Below are positions 33,198 to 34,649 of a stretch of DNA of 34,649 bases, one piece after another (position 1 is the stretch's first letter; every line of letters starts with the position of its first letter). The notes beneath the pieces were generated by a model. The model did no database searches. It worked only from the letters and a program-made list of their open reading frames with translations, and was not told where the DNA came from. Position numbers and translations under genes: made by a program. The stretch is taken from assembly GCA_024413465.1 (NCBI GenBank), contig JAKSVU010000002.1:139063-173711 (forward strand), written 5' to 3'. The DNA is from Alphaproteobacteria bacterium (lineage in GTDB: Bacteria > Pseudomonadota > Alphaproteobacteria > CAAGCB01 > CAG-977).

Positions 33198-33267
33198 AAT
33201 AAGAAAAAAAAGATAATTAATAAAAACGTTGATTTGAGTCGATTGTCATAAAATTTCGAACAGAATC

Positions 33268-33349
33268 CGCGTCACGCGTTAATTCCGCTTGTTTTTCTCG
33301 GACCGGAGCCACGCAGTGGCGACAACCCGCATAAGTCCGGCTTGCGGGT
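33268..33349. repeat. Second GC palindrome cluster
   Basis: CGCG-TCA-CGCG (33268-33278), GCCAC-GCA-GTGGC (33308-33320) and a compound hairpin ACCCGC/GCGGGT (33325-33330 with 33344-33349) with an inner AAG/CTT stem. In addition CCCGCATAAGTC (33326-33337) is the exact reverse complement of GACTTATGCGGG (33400-33411), which overlaps the flagellin -35 and the start of the G run. Confidence 0.6.
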
Positions 33350-33397
33350 GTAAACCCCTTTAAATCCGCCATGTGTCACAAAAACGTAAAAAAAAGC

Positions 33398-33429
33398 TTG
33401 ACTTATGCGGGGGGGGGGTAAACTAAAAT
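33398..33429 (+). promoter_or_regulatory. Flagellin promoter candidate with G10 spacer (phase-variable type)
   Basis: TTGACT (33398-33403) is followed by TTATGC, ten G (33409-33418) and then TAAACTAAAAT. TAAACT (33419-33424) as -10 gives a 15-bp spacer; TAAAAT (33424-33429) gives 20 bp. Neither is the ideal 17, and gain of two or loss of three G would restore it. The order -35, homopolymer G, -10 is the layout of known slipped-strand promoters. Confidence 0.55.
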
Positions 33430-33432
33430 ATG

Positions 33433-33476
33433 AAGAAGGAGTGGTTCCTTTTTCCGTTATCGCAGAAGCGGTGATG
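33433..33476 (+). promoter_or_regulatory. Two stem-loops in the flagellin mRNA leader
   Basis: Hairpin 1 pairs 33433-33440 with 33446-33453 (loop GTGGT). Hairpin 2 pairs CGTTATCGC (33455-33463) with GCGGTGATG (33468-33476), 9 bp including G-T pairs, around loop AGAA, and is directly followed by six T. The AAGGAG ribosome binding site lies downstream at 33496-33501. The elements could stabilise the mRNA, bind a regulator such as FlbT, or attenuate transcription. Confidence 0.5.
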
Positions 33477-33508
33477 TTTTTTAATTTTATTAAAGAAGGA
33501 GACAGAAC

Positions 33509-34649
33509 ATGTCTACAAATAAAATTGCATTGACAAGCTCAATGCGTTCAAACTTGTTAAGTTTAAAAAATACTCAAAAATTGTTTGATTCAACTCAAGA
33601 CAAATTGTCAACGGGTTACAAAGTAAACAGTGCTATGGATAATCCATCCAGCTACTTCACTGCTCAATCTTTGAATTCTCGTGCAGACGATTTGAACACC
33701 TTGTTGGATAGTATCGGTCAAGCAGTTTCCACATTGCAAGTGACAGACCAAGGTATTACATCATTGCAAGACTTGGTTTCACAAGCAAAATCAATTGCAA
33801 ACTCTGCTCGTGATACAGCAAACGTCAAAGCAAATACGACTTCAAAAGTTTACTTTGATAAAGATGCCTTGAAGTCCAAATTGGTAACAGATTCTGTTAA
33901 AGGTACAGATGATGGTTCTGTGTCTGGTGAAGCTGATACAATGACCATTCGTTTTGGTGATTCTACCTCTATGACAGGGACAACCAACGTTCAGGAAGAT
34001 ACTTTATTATCAGGTATCAGTACTGAAGGAGATATGGGATCTGTTAAAATTGATGGTCATGAATACAAAATTAATACAGCTTCTACCTCTGGTAACAACA
34101 TGGAAACTGCAATTACATTTGCAGGTACAGATGCATTCAAAATTACTTTGAATGGGACAACATCCTATACATTGACAGATGCTGATGGAAATTCTTATGA
34201 ATTTACAGGTGATGGATCATCTCTTAAAGGTACAAACGGTTTTACAAAAGGTATTACTGAAATTACCGCAACTGTTTCTGAAGATGGGAAAACAACTTAT
34301 GCAGTAACTGGTGGTACAGCTGCAAAAGATGATGCTGCTACAACTACTACAGCTCATGCTTCAGCTTCAACAAGCACCATTAATGTTGCCGCAGGTTCAA
34401 CGGTTGGTCAAATGGCAAAAGTCATGGAAAACATGATTGGCGCTGATAAAGTATCTGTTTCTGTTCAAGATTCAAAATTGAATATTGCAACAAAGGATAC
34501 AACTTCTGTTGAAGTTACAAATGATGCTACAACAGGTGAAGGTATGGCTTCTGTATTCGGTATGGATAAAGGTCAAACAATCACATTGGAAGCTACAGAT
34601 ACAGCAGAATCTTTGCGTCAAAAAATTGATGCTTTGGATGGTGTATCCG
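33509..34649 (+). CDS. Flagellin (3' end outside window)
   Basis: The filament subunit, exported by the flagellar type III apparatus. The ATG follows AAGGAG, and the frame stays open for 380 codons to the window end. The N-terminal D0/D1 helices are canonical: MSTNKIALTSSMRSNLLSLK, then LFDSTQDKLSTGYKVNSAMD with NPSSYFTAQSLNSRADDL, and a coiled SIGQAVSTLQVTDQGITSLQ block. This N-D/NP-S/TYFTA version is like Rhodospirillales flagellins. From about residue 110 a large Thr/Ser/Gly/Asp-rich variable region follows (surface domains D2/D3), with few charged or aromatic residues, and there is no return to the conserved C-terminal helices before the edge. Codon use is more C-ending than in the neighbouring hypothetical genes, as expected for a very highly expressed protein. 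It is transcribed from the G10-spacer promoter and has a structured leader. Confidence 0.95.
   Translation, partial: MSTNKIALTSSMRSNLLSLKNTQKLFDSTQDKLSTGYKVNSAMDNPSSYFTAQSLNSRADDLNTLLDSIGQAVSTLQVTDQGITSLQDLVSQAKSIANSARDTANVKANTTSKVYFDKDALKSKLVTDSVKGTDDGSVSGEADTMTIRFGDSTSMTGTTNVQEDTLLSGISTEGDMGSVKIDGHEYKINTASTSGNNMETAITFAGTDAFKITLNGTTSYTLTDADGNSYEFTGDGSSLKGTNGFTKGITEITATVSEDGKTTYAVTGGTAAKDDAATTTTAHASASTSTINVAAGSTVGQMAKVMENMIGADKVSVSVQDSKLNIATKDTTSVEVTNDATTGEGMASVFGMDKGQTITLEATDTAESLRQKIDALDGVS

Larger units (their letters stand above)
33023..33508. other. 486-bp intergenic control region with palindromes, upstream of flagellin
   Basis: I see no credible gene here. From 33093 the sequence holds a series of small palindromes that are GC-rich compared with the rest of the window: stem-loops at 33093-33123, 33140-33152, 33153-33164, 33167-33181, 33182-33197, 33268-33278, 33308-33320 and 33325-33349. 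A promoter candidate with a G10 spacer (33398-33429) and two leader hairpins (33433-33476) follow before the flagellin start. The first 70 bases (33023-33092) hold a C6 run and no clear terminator. Confidence 0.8.

Noticed and set aside
33093-33349. CRISPR array suggested by repeated hairpins
   Set aside because: The palindromes differ in sequence and spacing; there is no constant repeat or spacer unit and no cas gene.
33370-33460. Sigma-54 or sigma-28 promoter for the flagellin
   Set aside because: I found neither a GG-N10-GC pair of sigma-54 type nor a TAAA...GCCGATAA pair at the right spacing. The TTGACT/TAAA elements fit better, though a divergent sigma-28 site cannot be excluded.

Overview
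The window is chromosomal DNA from an AT-rich alphaproteobacterium. Gene order and protein types support this: proS (short bacterial type)-lolC-lolD-dnaE, plsY-dprA-topA-rnr, ndk followed by a DUF2066 protein, a PerM-type permease and an HdaA-like protein, plus a flagellin whose N-terminus resembles Rhodospirillales flagellins. A flavodiiron protein fused to flavin reductase and rubredoxin points to an anaerobic or microaerobic life. Together with low GC, small intergenic gaps and motility this fits the uncultured, host-associated low-GC Alphaproteobacteria. That placement is an inference; no rRNA is present.

Layout. 1-355: the 3' end of an unrecognised protein. 403-2301 (-): a YheS-like ABC-F ATPase that converges on it across a shared hairpin. 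2381-6327 (+): a Sel1-repeat membrane protein, ndk, DUF2066, AI-2E/PerM permease, HdaA-like AAA+ protein. 6328-6555: a short non-coding segment with a terminator and a clear promoter. 6556-14412 (+): proS, lolC, lolD, dnaE and an unknown polytopic membrane protein. 14524-15507 (+): rpmG (55 codons), its terminator, rlmJ. 15504-28058 (-): nine tightly packed genes, read in transcription order as aquaporin-like channel, flavodiiron fusion, nucleoside hydrolase, dusA, plsY, dprA, topA, rnr, S41 peptidase. 28107-33022: a mixed block with two lipoproteins, tcdA, a TatD hydrolase, rluE, comF and an HSL-type esterase. 33023-33508: a 486-bp intergenic stretch rich in GC palindromes. 33509 to the end (+): a flagellin running off the window.

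Most of the window is conserved housekeeping: nucleotide balance, tRNA charging and modification, ribosome parts, replication, lipoprotein sorting, phospholipid synthesis, topology, RNA decay. The unusual part is the flagellin control region. It has a run of ten G between a -35-like TTGACT and -10-like TAAACT/TAAAAT sequences, flanked upstream by palindromes that are GC-rich for this genome and downstream by two leader hairpins. The poly-G spacer is laid out like the slipped-strand phase-variable promoters known from Neisseria porA/opc, so flagellin expression may be phase variable. Secondary points of interest are an aquaporin-family protein with both NPA motifs altered, the flavodiiron-flavin reductase-rubredoxin fusion, and a C7/A8 tract in the dprA linker.

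Several starts were moved to fit the ribosome binding site and family alignment: proS to 6556, rlmJ to 14752, the aquaporin-like gene to 28058 and rluE to 30270.
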